NCBI GenBank assembly: GCA_013176395.1
Contig: JABMLP010000014.1
Location: 806,001-870,000 of the forward strand
Reading direction: 5' to 3'
Length of the DNA stretch: 64,000 nucleotides
Source: Venturia oleaginea
Lineage: Eukaryota; Ascomycota; Dothideomycetes; Venturiales; Venturiaceae
Shown here: one piece after another, positions 30,764-43,049 of the stretch
Position numbering within the stretch: the first letter of the stretch is position 1
Layout: every line of letters starts with the position of its first letter
Position numbers and translations under genes: made by a program
The notes under the pieces: model-generated
What the model was told of the DNA's origin: nothing
Databases searched by the model: none
The model's input: the letters and a program-made list of their open reading frames with translations, nothing else

Positions 30764-31948
30764 ATGGGAGCTGTAGCTTCATCCATACCACTCATACCAC
30801 CGCGGCCAATGCTGCCAAACCCCCCGAACTCTTCGCCCGTCACCGCACCCACCAAAGCAGTTGACTGTGAAGATAAGCACATCCCGTATCCTTCCCCAGA
30901 GAGCCAGCGCAACTTCCATGAGCTCGAGCCATTCGCTGAGGATGAGGACGACGATTACGTCAAAGATGAAGACATGTCCGACGTCTTACCCAGTATCGAG
31001 AACGAGGATGAGGAGCTGCTGAAGGCTGCCGAGAACCCCGAGGAAGAAGAGTTCAACATGGCCGCCTTCCTCAACCACCAGAGAATCCGAGGCTGGAAAA
31101 TGATCAATGACCACGGGTGGAATCAGGAGACCGTGGAGCTTTACCTGCTCATCGAACGACGAGAGCGCGAGGTTCTATTTCCAGACAGCTGGCGATCTCA
31201 ATTCCCCCAATTTCCCGCTGACCTTTTCGCCAACCGCTGCAACCCTGACGCCGGCCTCCTGCGCGCACTCACGCCAAGTTACGACACCACCATGAAGTGG
31301 GCGATAACCAAATTCCTCGAGATGGCGCCACGAGTCCGCGACAACTTAGGCCGCAAAAACCACTCTTTCTACAAGCGCCGCCCAGAAGGTCTTGTGGAAC
31401 AGCATGTTAAACAGTACGCAAAGATGGCCTACAAAGATGCCGGAATCGAGCGACAAGTACGCAAGAAATACGTCCCCGAGCTCTTCACATTCGCAAGCGC
31501 AATGTATGGCACCGAACATAAAGTGCTTGGGGACATGATCCTGCAAAAGCTTCGCAGACGTGCGGATCGAGTTGTGGATCTTCTTCGTATTACCGAGAAC
31601 ACCCTAGAGGAGTCAGTCCAGGCAGCATTGAGCAGTATTGATGGCAGACCTCCAACTATATATCACCACAACGGCGAACATTACCTCTACGAACCACCCA
31701 CTCTGTACGGTATCGTGTCTAAGCGTACTCTTCTCGGGCTTGTAGCTTATGAGCCTTTGGGACTGTTGGATGATACGCGCCAGATGGTATGGTTTCATTT
31801 GAGCAAAAGTGTCCACGACGTCTGGACCTGTATCGCTCTTGCTGTTATGATTGTTTGGTGTCGTGATCATATGCTTAACATGCTGCAGGTCCTACCAGAG
31901 CACGATTACGACGAGGCGGGAATGAAGGACGCTGATGCTGATTTGTGA
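30764..31948 (+). CDS. Hypothetical acidic protein (394 aa)
   Basis: Single exon from the ATG at 30764 (context ACTATCATGG) to TGA. The longer frame upstream has no ATG start. The N-terminal 100 residues are Pro-rich, then strongly acidic (DEDDDYVKDEDM, ENPEEEEF). The rest is a mixed-charge helical region with a WKMINDHGWNQETVELYLLIERRER segment and, near the C-terminus, a short hydrophobic stretch (VWTCIALAVMIVW) that could touch a membrane. I do not recognise the family. Uninterrupted coding of this length with normal composition argues for a real gene. Confidence 0.6.
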   Translation: MGAVASSIPLIPPRPMLPNPPNSSPVTAPTKAVDCEDKHIPYPSPESQRNFHELEPFAEDEDDDYVKDEDMSDVLPSIENEDEELLKAAENPEEEEFNMAAFLNHQRIRGWKMINDHGWNQETVELYLLIERREREVLFPDSWRSQFPQFPADLFANRCNPDAGLLRALTPSYDTTMKWAITKFLEMAPRVRDNLGRKNHSFYKRRPEGLVEQHVKQYAKMAYKDAGIERQVRKKYVPELFTFASAMYGTEHKVLGDMILQKLRRRADRVVDLLRITENTLEESVQAALSSIDGRPPTIYHHNGEHYLYEPPTLYGIVSKRTLLGLVAYEPLGLLDDTRQMVWFHLSKSVHDVWTCIALAVMIVWCRDHMLNMLQVLPEHDYDEAGMKDADADL

Positions 31949-33216
31949 ATGGTTTCGGATCTTAACTAGTAGGTAAGGGGCAAGCTCATCTGGACGCAAT
32001 GTTCGCGATTGGACTTCTATATCGGGGGCCATGAGATGCTGGCATTTTCCGCACAGTTTATTGACACGAGTTCGCCTACCAATCGACATAATCCGAAGGG
32101 GAAAATCTGGTACCCGCAATGATAAAAAGAAGCAATTGTCTACCTTTCTTCGTATGTAGTATCGGCTAGCCACAACATCATCACAAAGCACTGCAGAATC
32201 CACAGAGATGAAGACTGAGAACGATCTTCGCTTTATTCGTGAATCACCCGCAATTCCATTGAAGACAGAAGAAGTAGCTGCTCAGGTAGCAAAGCCAAAG
32301 GCTTTTGCACCACCGGCATAGCAGTTCGCCACACACCAACATGTCGGATTATTTTTTAAGCTGAACAAATGCCATGACCCTTGAGTGTGCAGATATCCAT
32401 CCAAAGAACTTTGTCGAGATATATATAGATGGACTAAATAACGGCCCCTTCTATAAAATGGCTCGCTTGTTCCAAGTAGTTCCGGCACGTTCCCTGTTCC
32501 AGAAGTCCATTAACAACCTTTCCCAACAGATCTCGGAGAAGTAGCCACCCAAACCTGAATCCTCACTGCCACGTGATTTCAGCAATATCAAAGACTCTTA
32601 ATATTCTTTCACAGTCTCGATAAAACATCATTGAACCCACTGATCCATAAAATTCACTGATGATCTCGTTGGTCATGAGCCTGCTCTCTTCCAAGCGCCC
32701 ACCCTCAAATCCAAGCGCGTTTGCGAAGACTTTGATGGCTAATAATACGAAAGGATTCAACAACGGAAGGAGCAAATTCGGGCAGACTCGAAGAAATTGC
32801 TAAGTGACCTTCAGGAGTACCGCAATCTCGCGAATTTGACTGCTGAAAAATTGGTCGGGCCAGCCAAATGAGCTTATGGTACTATTTCTCAATGTATTGA
32901 CGATAGAATTCGGTTTGTTTTAGCTGAGTGGATCTTTGCAATGAGAACTCTGTTTCTTCCAATGCTCGTGTCGGGCGGAAATCAATACTTTCTTTCTAGA
33001 TCGATACCCAAGCAGGTCAGCGTTGCTCAGGGCCCTGAAAACGGGACAAGATGCTCGGAGAGTGGCTGAAGGGTCCAGAATCGGGCAACCTTTGGGGCAT
33101 GAAGCAGCATTAAGACAGTATAACTCTTCGGTATTGACCTTGTACAGTATTCACGAATATTCACAATTCTTATGACCAAATAAGGTTCGCCATCAGAACC
33201 AGAAAATTATCACATC
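31949..33216. other. Intergenic with a possible gene relic
   Basis: On the plus strand around 32740-32870 a helical frame (IQQRKEQIRADSKKLLSDLQ ... NLTAEKLVGPAK, TGA) follows two stops and may be the end of a decayed gene. Otherwise nothing recognised. Confidence 0.25.
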
Positions 33217-33570
33217 ATGCTGAGTTACAACAAGCTTAAGATCCGTCCCATAGCCAATTCTGACACACCCCCAAAGAACAATGCTGCCCAGGCTACCCGC
33301 AAGCAGGGCACTCACCCAACGAGCGATCCACCTTCAAGAAGGATAGAGTCGGGCAAGAAAATGCCTACTCTAGATATTTCCATCATACAAGAACAAAGAG
33401 AATGGGAGAATGCCCAACTTAGAAGGGAACTTCAGTACCAACGAAGAAAGCATGGTGCTAGCATATATTTACTTGAAGAAGTTCGACTTGTGGTCAAATC
33501 TCTTCAGGAAGCACTGGTCAATTTCGAGAAGCTAAGCTCAGAGTTTGAAAACGAAGTGACGGATGAGTGA
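33217..33570 (+). CDS. Hypothetical coiled-coil protein (117 aa)
   Basis: ATG at 33217 (CACATCATGC) to TGA at 33568-33570, single exon. The basic, Pro/Ser-containing first half is followed by a long charged helix with heptad spacing (EQREWENAQLRRELQYQRRK ... LVVKSLQEALVNFEKL). No family recognised. Its short length means chance cannot be excluded, but the composition is protein-like. Confidence 0.35.
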   Translation: MLSYNKLKIRPIANSDTPPKNNAAQATRKQGTHPTSDPPSRRIESGKKMPTLDISIIQEQREWENAQLRRELQYQRRKHGASIYLLEEVRLVVKSLQEALVNFEKLSSEFENEVTDE

Positions 33571-34104
33571 CCTTAGAGAAGCTAGTGCATCAAATTAATT
33601 CGTGCAACATTTCAGTCCGCATGTTGGCTTTACTTTGAAGTTGAATTAAGCCTGCACGGGAGGCGTTATTTCGAAACATGGACGATCTGGCAGTTGTCCC
33701 GCAGACAGGGACCCATGTGACAGGAACCATGGGGCTGAGTCGTAACGAACCAGGGACCCAGGTTTTGTCGATCGCTTACGTAGTCCATTGCGCAACTTCT
33801 AGCGAATGGAGGTGTTGTATCCACACGCACCGCCCCGTTCTATTGTTCGGCTGACCACACGCTATCTGTCCTGTGCGGATGGACGAGCTCACATCGATTT
33901 CCAATCTAGGATGCTTCTGGGCCCACAATCAGGACCTTGAGACCAGAATCGGGGTACATTTAGAACGGAAGATTCCCTTGCCGGCAGTCAATCACAGTTA
34001 GATACATCAATTCTATATCTCATGAAAATGGTGTATTTAGCTTCAGACCTCACCGTGAAAGTGATTGATTTTTAAACAAAATATCTACCTTACAACGTAC
34101 AAGA
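33571..34104. other. Intergenic, nothing supported
   Basis: No ORF or repeat recognised between the coiled-coil gene and the CMC transposase end. Confidence 0.4.
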
Positions 34105-36500
34105 TCATTCGTTGCAGTCACAAGTAATGGCGATTTGTGACTTGCTTGTACCGTGACTCTTTGCCGCAAAACAGTATCTTTCGAGTGGATATGACCAATA
34201 GTAACGGCAAGGGCCGTTTTTTCTGATGATATCGGGTAGATGTAGAAGCCAGTGATGGTTGATTGAGCAAGCCATTAACCTCTCCGGTACGTTACCGTAG
34301 TAGATTCGCTGATATTGGCTCACAAATCTGTATACAAACATCTCGAGATCGTTGAGTTGTTCAGGTGTAACAGATTCTGCAGTAGCAATATACCAGATCT
34401 CGTATAAATCGCAAAGATTTGAGTATGCAGGGCCATATAGATGACCGTGTAGAAGCGATATCCCATAGGTCTCAAGGAAGTCCTGCCATTCAGCCGATTT
34501 GAAGCCACGAATATGGTCGAATTTCCCTGGCATCCAGCACATTTTGGTGGGCATTGTAGTACGAGATTGACGTAGAGTCTTCGAGACGATATTCGCTACC
34601 GATGAGTTGAAAAGATAGTCACTACCTGGTGTATAGGTATCGTGATCTTTCTTATCTGTATTGATCCGAGTACCGTTCCAGGTTTTCCAGAGAGTCTTCA
34701 TGATATTGAGTGGAATACAATGCATAAGATCCACAGGGAAGCTATCAGGGAAGTGGAGGGTATCTAGTTCTAAGAGGATGCTTTTTCGTACAACTCCTAG
34801 GTTTGTTAGTCAATGCTGATTAATTGAATTGGTATGAGTAGATCTCCACGCCAAGGCGTCAAAATAGTCATGAAATAAGGCTTTTTGTTAGTAAAACGGC
34901 TTAATAATCATACTATCTCGTAGAAGTATGCTGAGGGTGATTCTAACTGGTCCGGTACTTACCAACAAGATCTGCCCAACCCTTACCAAGCAACAATGTA
35001 TCCTCAATCTCTTGACGTAAGGCTTCTCTAAAATGTAGATTACCCTTTAATTGATGCTCTGTATGAGGAACATAATAAGTCTTTTGCCCTGGCGACCATT
35101 TGGCTCGAATACAGCAGAATCTACAAGGACTCATTGCATTACCGGGGTGCTTCATTCCGCAGAGCTCAGATACTGCAGGGCCATCACCTATATGGTAGGT
35201 TAGTTAGCTAAAAAAGTATCTAGACTATTGAATGAAGTTGAAATAAATATTATTATAGATGTCTCCGGTAACCGAATGACCATATATTGAAATAGAGAGG
35301 GACTTACCACAAACCAACACCACATTCGCTCGCATCGTGAACTCTCTACCACGGTATTTATTGTGTGCCTTGACCCCATTTTTGAGAAGTTTGAGCTCGT
35401 CAACGAGAGGCCTTAGATAGCTGTCAATATCCTCATGTTTGTTGGGCCCTGGAATGACGAGAGAGAGTAATATATTACCCTTCTTATAGCGAATCGATGG
35501 TGGTAGGTTATAGTTGACGAGGATGACTGGGCTGACCGAGTGATTGCCCGATTTGATAGCTTGAACGCCATCATAATGTAGTGCAAAAGCGATGTCAGTT
35601 GGTCGCTTGAAATAGCCTTCTTTTCTGAGATCTCGGTACCTTTCGCCGGACCACCAGTCATCATAGACTAATGGTAACTGGTCAATAGGGTTGATCCAGT
35701 ACTTTTGGTGGTGTTTTTGGAGGGTCTCTGCTCGTATAGCCGATTGGAATTGATACCTGAGGCGAGGTATAAGAGGGATATATAGGAAGGTTTTTCGTGC
35801 ACGGCGAGTGCTATAGTAATAACGAGGTTCGTTACAACTACTGCAACCCTCTAGATTAGCGTAATCGCCAGTGTATGCAATACAACTCTTGATACAGCAG
35901 TCAAAGGTTCTACCCTCGAGCCTCGTCAGTGCCGTAAGAACATCGCCGCGGCGGCGTAGATCTGGCAACTGTGTAGACCACCCATCCTCGACGATATAGC
36001 GTAGCATATTGTATTGTTCTCGGCTGACATGGTAATCAACCCATTCAGAGAGTTGTAGATACCGTGATTGGGCGTCGGAGAGTTGACGTACTTAAAGAAA
36101 GTTAGCTTTATGTTAACTTGGGGACCTCCAGCGTAAATGAAAGGCCAATTCTGCTAAGAGGACGTTAAAGGGATTAAAAGTAGTGTAGAATGAGGTTATA
36201 TCGTCCTCGAAAAGAATTGAAGTTGCTCAATCGCTGAAGGTTCCTATTTATCTCAAAGTTAACTTTAACTTACTTCGCTCAAAGTCGATTCCATCACCAA
36301 TATCGATATCAGAATCGTAATCTAGTGGCTCATTCTGCTCATTCTGAGGGCTTGGCGGGGTGTGAGACTCATCATCGACTATCTCGTCATCGGTCTCGAT
36401 GCCGGCGGGCTCATCTGCAGCGTTATAGGTAGGAAGATTGAGGTTTTGACGTCGTATCCAAGCCTCACGATGTCTTGTACGAGTCCGGATAGAACATCGA
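34105..36500 (-). CDS. CMC/EnSpm (tnp2/Plavaka-type) transposase, multi-exon, C-terminally truncated
   Basis: Main exons on the minus strand: about 36090-35310, 35180-34961 and 34802-34105, with canonical introns (GTAAGT donors at ~35309 and ~34960; joins read ...VLVCG|DGPAVSELCG... and ...WADLV|GVVRKSILL...). A further upstream exon at about 36500-36283 is rich in D/E (ETDDEIVDDESHTP). Diagnostic tnp2 sequence: ALHYDGVQAIKS, PVILVNYNLPPSIRYKKGNI, DIDSYLRPLVDELKLL, CRFCCIRAKW, PVDLMHCIPLN. The protein stops soon after YWSYPLERYC, where relatives continue, so the 3' end is probably lost. Introns without stops suggest modest decay. Confidence 0.7.
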
Positions 36501-36795
36501 TGTATAGATTCGCTAGATCTCGTTCAAAAAAGCAGAATACAGCCATTTTTGGTATGCCAGCGAGAGTGATGTGTTCGAGTCACAATAGAGGTGTGAGATT
36601 CTGAGGCTACCGGCCGCAGAATCCACCTCCGGATTGACTCGAGACGTTTGAAACGGCTACTGATTCGGATATATCGTTATTGTTGGTGTATGAAACGGTC
36701 TAGGTGTCATGCTAAGGTGGGGTTGAGGTGTATAATAGGAGAATCTAGCTGTAGATAATTATACCTTCACGATTACAACCTTTCAAAGACTTATA

Positions 36796-38055
36796 ATGGC
36801 GCCAAAAACAGCTTTGAGTGAACGCCCGATTGAGCAACCTCTTGATACCGAGATCACCACCTTGGCAGACATCCTCGTCACCATTAATCTGGCCGTGCGG
36901 AACTACCCGGAGAATATTCGCAAGGAGCTGATTGCAGACTATAAATCTGCGGTAGCAAAGTCACTCAATATCGCGAGATCTTATAGTCAAAAGGAGTCGG
37001 TTCCGATTCGCAATGGTGATGGGACTCTGAATCTTGAAGCGTTAGTAACTACTCAATATCCCATCAAAGAAAGCTACTTATCTCTCTCTTTTAGTACACG
37101 TTTTAATCCCGTTAAGCAAACCAAGCCTTTTAAATCTCAGAGTCATACAGATCGTCAAAATCTGTTCACCGCCCTCCATACCGAAAGTCCCACTCTATCC
37201 AGATACGTAGGCTATTGGCCCTCCGCAGCGTTACTAAAGATCAAGTTGGACTATATTCGTACCGAAGAGTGCCGACGAAGAAAGGTTATAATGACACCAA
37301 AGGTTCCTCGAAAAAATGGCAGGGCAAAGTTGAAATCTACACCAATATCTACACCAACTTCATTAGCAATTCAAGACACCGAGGGTGCCAGAATGATCGA
37401 TTTTACACCTTCAAAGCCATCAAAACAGTCATCTCATGTCGCCGAGGTGCTTGCTACACCTGGTATCTATTCGAGGTCGGTTTCTGCCGAGCCATCTTTG
37501 CCATATACATACGACGATGAGGCCGCCGATTTCGAGGACTCTCAGGATCAGATTAATATCGATGATGATATTAGCGTCTATAGCGATGACCAACGCGATG
37601 ACTACGGCGCTCGAATTGACGAGATTGATGGCGACCTTGAAGCGCTAGATTCTACTCTACAATCTACTCAGATAGCCTCGAAAAAGCGCAAGGAACGAGA
37701 CCCTCAAGACCCTACTCTTATATTGGCCCCGAGTGCTAAAAGAAGCTTTCAAAAAACGTCAATTGTGGTGGATGTTAACGATAATAACGAGAGAAAGAGA
37801 GCTGAAAAGAAAGATTCTTTGGCCAAACAAGCTCTTGCATTGAAAAAGAAGACACAGCAAGACGCAGCCCTGGTACGTCAGAAAGGAAGCAGTTGGTTCA
37901 AGTCACTGAGTGGCCAATTACCCGAAATTGACGAAGAATCAGAGTCATGGTATATCATCGCTTCCACGGTATCTAACAAGAAGATGGCATTTGGAAGAGT
38001 CTGCACGTACGAGTGCTTCATTGGGGCAAAGACCCTGGACGCGGAGGATGCATAG
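36796..38055 (+). CDS. Hypothetical nuclear-type protein, probable CMC companion ORF (419 aa)
   Basis: Single exon, ATG at 36796, divergent from the transposase with about 300 bp between. An N-terminal helical domain (TLADILVTINLAVRNYPENI) is followed by a basic RRRKVIMTPKVPRKNGRAKLK stretch, an acidic centre (DDDISVYSDDQRDD) and a Lys-rich helix (RKRAEKKDSLAKQALALKKK). No known domain. Its place between transposase and the repeat-rich right end (38175-38375) suggests it belongs to the same element, as a DNA-binding or accessory factor; that is inference. It could also be an independent host gene. Confidence 0.5.
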   Translation: MAPKTALSERPIEQPLDTEITTLADILVTINLAVRNYPENIRKELIADYKSAVAKSLNIARSYSQKESVPIRNGDGTLNLEALVTTQYPIKESYLSLSFSTRFNPVKQTKPFKSQSHTDRQNLFTALHTESPTLSRYVGYWPSAALLKIKLDYIRTEECRRRKVIMTPKVPRKNGRAKLKSTPISTPTSLAIQDTEGARMIDFTPSKPSKQSSHVAEVLATPGIYSRSVSAEPSLPYTYDDEAADFEDSQDQINIDDDISVYSDDQRDDYGARIDEIDGDLEALDSTLQSTQIASKKRKERDPQDPTLILAPSAKRSFQKTSIVVDVNDNNERKRAEKKDSLAKQALALKKKTQQDAALVRQKGSSWFKSLSGQLPEIDEESESWYIIASTVSNKKMAFGRVCTYECFIGAKTLDAEDA

Positions 38056-39421
38056 CCCCCAGTTTAGGGCCTGGATTGGAGGCTATCTGCCTATGTCGCT
38101 GTAATTATATAGTTAATCTGGTGATAGAGCTAGATTTGTTGTTGTTTTTGCGGCGATGCGGCGATGCGGTGCACGTGACTTTGGGGGGGGGGGGGATCTC
38201 CCCGCCAAAAACCCCCAAAAAGGGCTGAAATTTACAATAGACTGAATGCTAGATTGTTTACGGACTTTTTTTGAGTACAATGAGAATTCCTGAGAGAAAT
38301 CCCGTAAAAAACGGTGATTTGGTTGTATTTTCCGTGATTTTGGCGTTTACAATGTGTTTGTGACCGTAGTGTTTGTGGGTGTAGACTTACGGTCGTGGCC
38401 ATACAAGCAAGTAGGAAAGTAATTTAGAGCGTCAAGCTGGCTGGTCGCGAAACAAAATCCGAGCTCCCCCGAACTTCCCCGCTTGTCACGTGGGGAGTTG
38501 TTAGCCATTTGCTAAGTATAAAAAAGTTTAGAGGTGTCGGTTAAAGTTCGGCTGGGTGGCTCCGCCGCCGGAGGAAAGCAGAAGTTTTGCAGGAAATACT
38601 GTGGTTGCTAAACTGACTGCACTCTGCATATCGAGGGTTTCTAAATCGAACCAAACTTTCGCATATTTTGTCCGCCACGATCCGCTCGCTCCAGCCCGCC
38701 GCCTCTTCCCTTTGCCTCTTCCGCCCTTCACGCCCTATACGTCATCACCCTCAACCTCTGTGACCTCCACACCTCTCCACACCTCTCCACACCCCTACCA
38801 CCACAGCTCTCCGTAGTTGCGAAACTCGTCTTGAAATTCACACTCTACATATGCTCTTTTCACGACGATAGCAGCTTTCTAGGGAAACCGCTAAGCCACA
38901 GCACAAAGTCGCTTCCATACGCGCTCTCCAACGCTCATTTACACGTACACTCTTTCGTGGACGGCTTGCATATCAATGACGGTCCAAGATCTTTGGCGAT
39001 GTTAGAAAATGCAGATGTATACCTCTGCTTCTACTTAGATCGGAATAAGGCATCACTATTATAATTAAAATAGCAGTAAACTCTACTCCTCTCCCATCAT
39101 TTCATTCAATCCTCATCTTTCCGCACGCTCCACACAACTTTTAAGGGCAGGAATAGCATGGAATTGGGCACAGGACGTGTGTGGATATCGGATGAGAGAA
39201 TTCATAAAGATGGATGTGTATTAATCGCAACGGTCCCTTGCGCATCTTCTCAGACTTGCTTCCATCTTGTTGAAAGTCCCAGTGGCAACACAGCATTGTT
39301 CCGCAACACAGCATTGATCCGCGCACCTGATAATGCTTGACAACCAACCAAAAAGGCGCTAGGAATAACAAAAGATTAGATGGATCGGAGACGAGTCACC
39401 GGAACAAGGCAAAATCGTACT
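38056..39421. other. Probable right end of the CMC element and intergenic DNA
   Basis: 38175-38375 has a G tract of about 14, then GATCTCCCCGCC, and short repeats around CCGTGATTTTGG/CGTAAAAAACGGTG, ending near CCGTAGTG (reverse CACTACGG, a CACTA-like terminus). No matching left terminus was found. From 38400 to 39421 no gene is supported. Confidence 0.35.
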
Positions 39422-41870
39422 CTAATCATCGCCATCCATCTCATCCTCATCACTCTCTGAGTCGATTTCTGCAGTGCTCAAGTTAGAATATGGATTCGTT
39501 TCAACGGTATACGTTGCTTCCATACGTACCGATCGGTTCCGCTTCAGTTCCTTGGAGAATTCTAATGGGGGTAGATGCTATGACGTGAAAATACTTTGAA
39601 GTACCTTCAAACTCGTCGACTCCGTACCCAAGGCGCTTGGTGGTGCGTGAGTTGCGCAAGCCCACGTCCTCTTTACCATTCAAACGGCCAATAGCGTGAA
39701 TTACGAACTGGATCCCTCGCAATTCGATGAGGATGTAGACGCAGCCGTTGATAACTGGCTTGTTTTCAGCATCCACGCTCGAAACTCCAAAGTTTTCAAT
39801 TGAGTTGTTAAAGGGAAGAGCAGTTCTGTGAGTCGGAAGTTCTGTCCAGCCGTCAGCGATGACTTCTTTGTGATTGAGCCCCTTTGTAGGCTTTATGTCA
39901 GAAAGGTCCTTGTCTGACTTCAGAATCGTGAGGTCCATTTCCCATTTCCCATCAGGTGGCTGAGGAATGTAGTACGGTAAAGACGATATGACGTCTGGAA
40001 CCCGCGTGCCTTTTTCCGCAATGACTAGCACATGTTGAGGCTTGTCTGTCTCACCCACGGCAACGTCAGGTAGGTCCTGAGCCAAGCCGTAGTTGAATTG
40101 GAAATCTTGGATAGTGCTTCGTATATATGGCTGTTGCTTGAGGCCATCCAGCACGTCCTCACCACTTGCCGTGTTAGAACGCATTCGTAGCACAAGCCTG
40201 AAAACTCACCATGAATTTTTTGGATTATGGAAAACCGAATACGGTCCTGCCTTGCCGTTGAATCTTCGAAACGGCACGGATGACGATCATTGAAACAAAC
40301 AATTAGGACGACAGACCTTGAGGTTAATTTCTGTACGTTTAGTCCATTCATTGAACCAGGCGATGCTCCATTCGATCACTCTGTCAAGATGGCAGACCAC
40401 CTTCTCTTCGATGTCGTCCGCCAAATTGGCTGGCAACACATGGTTGTTGATCTCAAGCCTCTTTTGCTGGCCTGAGCCAAGTATTGGCTTATACTTTATC
40501 AGGAAAGTCGTCTGCATCCAAATCTCTAAGGTTGTTTTAGACTGGTCGCCGAAAGTAGTTTTCAGCCACCCCGAGGTACTGAGGGTGTCGCCAACAATCC
40601 TATTAAGACTGCCAAAGCCTACCAATTCCGTGGAGCTGGCGACAGTTTAGTACCTTTCCGAGTAAATTATGGTGATATTCTACCTGAATTAGCAGTGGGT
40701 AAAGCTTTTGCAATGTGTGACGTACTCCGGTTGCATCTCCAATATCTGACACTCCGCCATGCTCGGTGTCTTCGAGATACACTCCGAGTCCTCTCCTTTT
40801 CCCCACGAGCAACGACTTCAACCGGCCATTGATGGCCGTAGTGGGCTCGCTAATGATGTGAACATCAACCTTTCCTTCCCACCCCGACACGTTTTCAATA
40901 ATCGTTTGGTATTGGTGAGAAACGTTTTCCAGCCATTCTGCTGGAACTCCGGTGCAAACGCGGAAGTATTGTATGTCTGGGTTGGCCGTTTTCGATGAGT
41001 CAAAGATTGTGTGAAAAAGTCACTCGATGAATCTCCGATAGATTGCCTTCATTCCAATCTTCTTCTCTTTTCTCCGCTGTACTTGGAAGTGTTCGCTTGC
41101 CGGATTCATGGCGAGTTTCATGTTATCAAAAACGAACACTTCGCCATCCTTTTCGCACACCACGTCTGTATCCGGCCCGAACTCTAAGTCCCATTCTTCG
41201 TCTTCTCCTTTTCGAGCCACAATGCGAGTCCGTATTTGGCTACTACGCGCCGCAGCCGCTCCATTCCAGAAATCTACATCTTCGAGTTCGCCGAGGCCAA
41301 GCACCCTAGATGCTGTAGTGGTGTAGTTTCCAATGTCGGCCAGCACAATCCCAAGGTTCTGACTCTGTCCCTTAGCTGCGAACCTTGCTCTCGGGCTTGG
41401 GACGGTGAAGACTGTTGCGGGATTGGAACCAGTTGGCAATGAATTATGCGCAGCATCAATGCGTTCCGACTTTCTCACACTCTTCGCGCTTCCTGCTGTA
41501 TCCTGGGAAGAGCTTAAACTGTTGATGGCGAGGAATCCATGAGCACTAGCCTCATTCACGGGTTCGCCTCCTTCGATGCCATGAGGTTAATCTCCTGTGT
41601 GTCGCTGGTCTTCTTGGCCTCGGAAGTGGCTTGCGTTTGCTGCTTCGCCAGCACCTCCACCTCTTCTCCAATTCGTAATTTGCGTGGTCTGCCTCTAGCA
41701 TCCTTTAGCTTATTCACAACCCCTTCACCGGCTTCCAGGCGAGTCGATCTGCCTCTAGGTCGCGTTTGCTTGGCTACACCTTGCGTTGCACGGCCTTGCT
41801 TGGCTTTCTTCGCAGCGTTTGGAGCCTTTCGATCGGTTACGCGTTTACCTTCGACTCTTGTCTTGGCCAT
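39422..41870 (-). pseudogene. AT-hook plus HSP70/HSPA12-like ATPase-fold protein, one in-frame stop
   Basis: ATG at 41870 (MAKTRVEGKR). A basic N-terminus with an AT-hook (ARGRPRKLR) is followed, after an unresolved splice near 41560, by a region laid out like the nucleotide-binding domain of fungal HSPA12-like proteins: LADIGNYTTTASRV (phosphate-1-like), VDFWNG, EWDLEFGPDTD, FVFDNMKLAMNP, then YRRFIE|LFHTIFD, CTGVPAEWLENVS, VHIISEPTTAINGR and DIGDATG. TGA at 41020-41022 interrupts RFIE/LFHTIFD; the frame is continuous on both sides. Introns are likely after LLIQ (~40682), NLK (~40318), KIHG and EPI (donor ~39530), with a last exon ending IDSESDEDEMDGDD at 39422. The exact structure is approximate. 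Chaperone-like or actin-fold activity is inference. Confidence 0.45.
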
Positions 41871-43034
41871 CGTGATCGTAGCAGGCACGAATGGAAGGAA
41901 AGAACCACCTCAAGAGGGCGGCGTTGGATGATGGAATTTGGGCGCCTGTCCAGGTAGTTGGAGGACATATAATACGGCGTTTTGGAGGCACTTCTGTACT
42001 GACGACAGAAAAAGCGATAGGATCTTAAAGCGGCAGAGGCGGGCCACAATGAGGTATAAGTATTGTGACAGTCCCTGAAGTATGGAGGATGTGTCCCCGA
42101 GGTGACGGTGTTGAGATGACTTCGAAAGTGGCTGAAGCTGTTTTCCTGCAATGTATGGTTCCGAATCACTTGTTGGGAGGCGTCTCGTCAAACAACTCGT
42201 CAGTCTAAGAGACGCGCCCTCGTAGTGGCTTTGACGACGACAGACGTCCTGCAATGTATGGTTCCGACTCACTTGGGGGTTGCATCGTCAAACAACTCGT
42301 CAGAGACGCCTCCCTGGCAGTGGCGGCAGCGGGCCCGTACTCCTTCATGGCGATGTTTTGTTTGATGTCACCCCTCGCGATCCTCGTCCAGTCATTGGTG
42401 ATCAGAATAGAACAGACTAACCTTGTCATAAGGCTTGGGGAGCCTTTGGTCACTATCACTTCTGTTAGAGGGTTCTGGATAATAACTCAGTGAGCTGATA
42501 GTCTTTCGATGTAAAGTCTCTTTTCAACTTGATTGAAGATATATTCAGAAACTTTTAAACTCTGCTCTGTATTAAACTCAATTGTGAAAGCTACAAAGAT
42601 CATTATGTACCGCTAGCTGAACTCAGCCGTAACAATCGACCCACAGTTCTCACTTCGCTTGCCGACACTGTATGCGAATCGAATTATTTAGGCCGCCTTG
42701 AGGACTGCAGATCAAAGGAAAGTATTGCCGGTACACGGACGGGGTCGAAGAGCTAAGCCACAGATGACTGGGGCCCGAAAATGGGACCAGTCAGTCTGTG
42801 ACACCTCATATCCCTACGAGCTGATTGGGGCCCAGTTTCAGACCCTCATGCTGCTCGGGGATAAAATCAGGCACAATCAGAGAGGCTCAGGCTTGAATCA
42901 AGCACGATCACGCCGGCTCACGCCGGCTCACGTTCGCTCAGGACCAGCTCATGGGTGCTCAGCCACAGCTCGAGTTGCTTACTAACAGCTCACGTTACAC
43001 TCCGGCGTAACTCACGTCTCAAAACAAAAATGGC
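41871..43034. other. Intergenic with short direct repeats
   Basis: Two imperfect direct copies of about 60 bp containing CCTGCAATGTATGGTTCCGA lie near 42145 and 42248. A (CACGCCGGCT)-type microrepeat sits at 42910. No gene supported. Confidence 0.35.
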
Positions 43035-43049
43035 CACTGTGTGAGGGCA

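Noticed and set aside
38160..38225. G-tract with following C-rich arm as a terminator hairpin
   Set aside because: Eukaryotic context; more likely part of the subterminal repeats of the CMC element.
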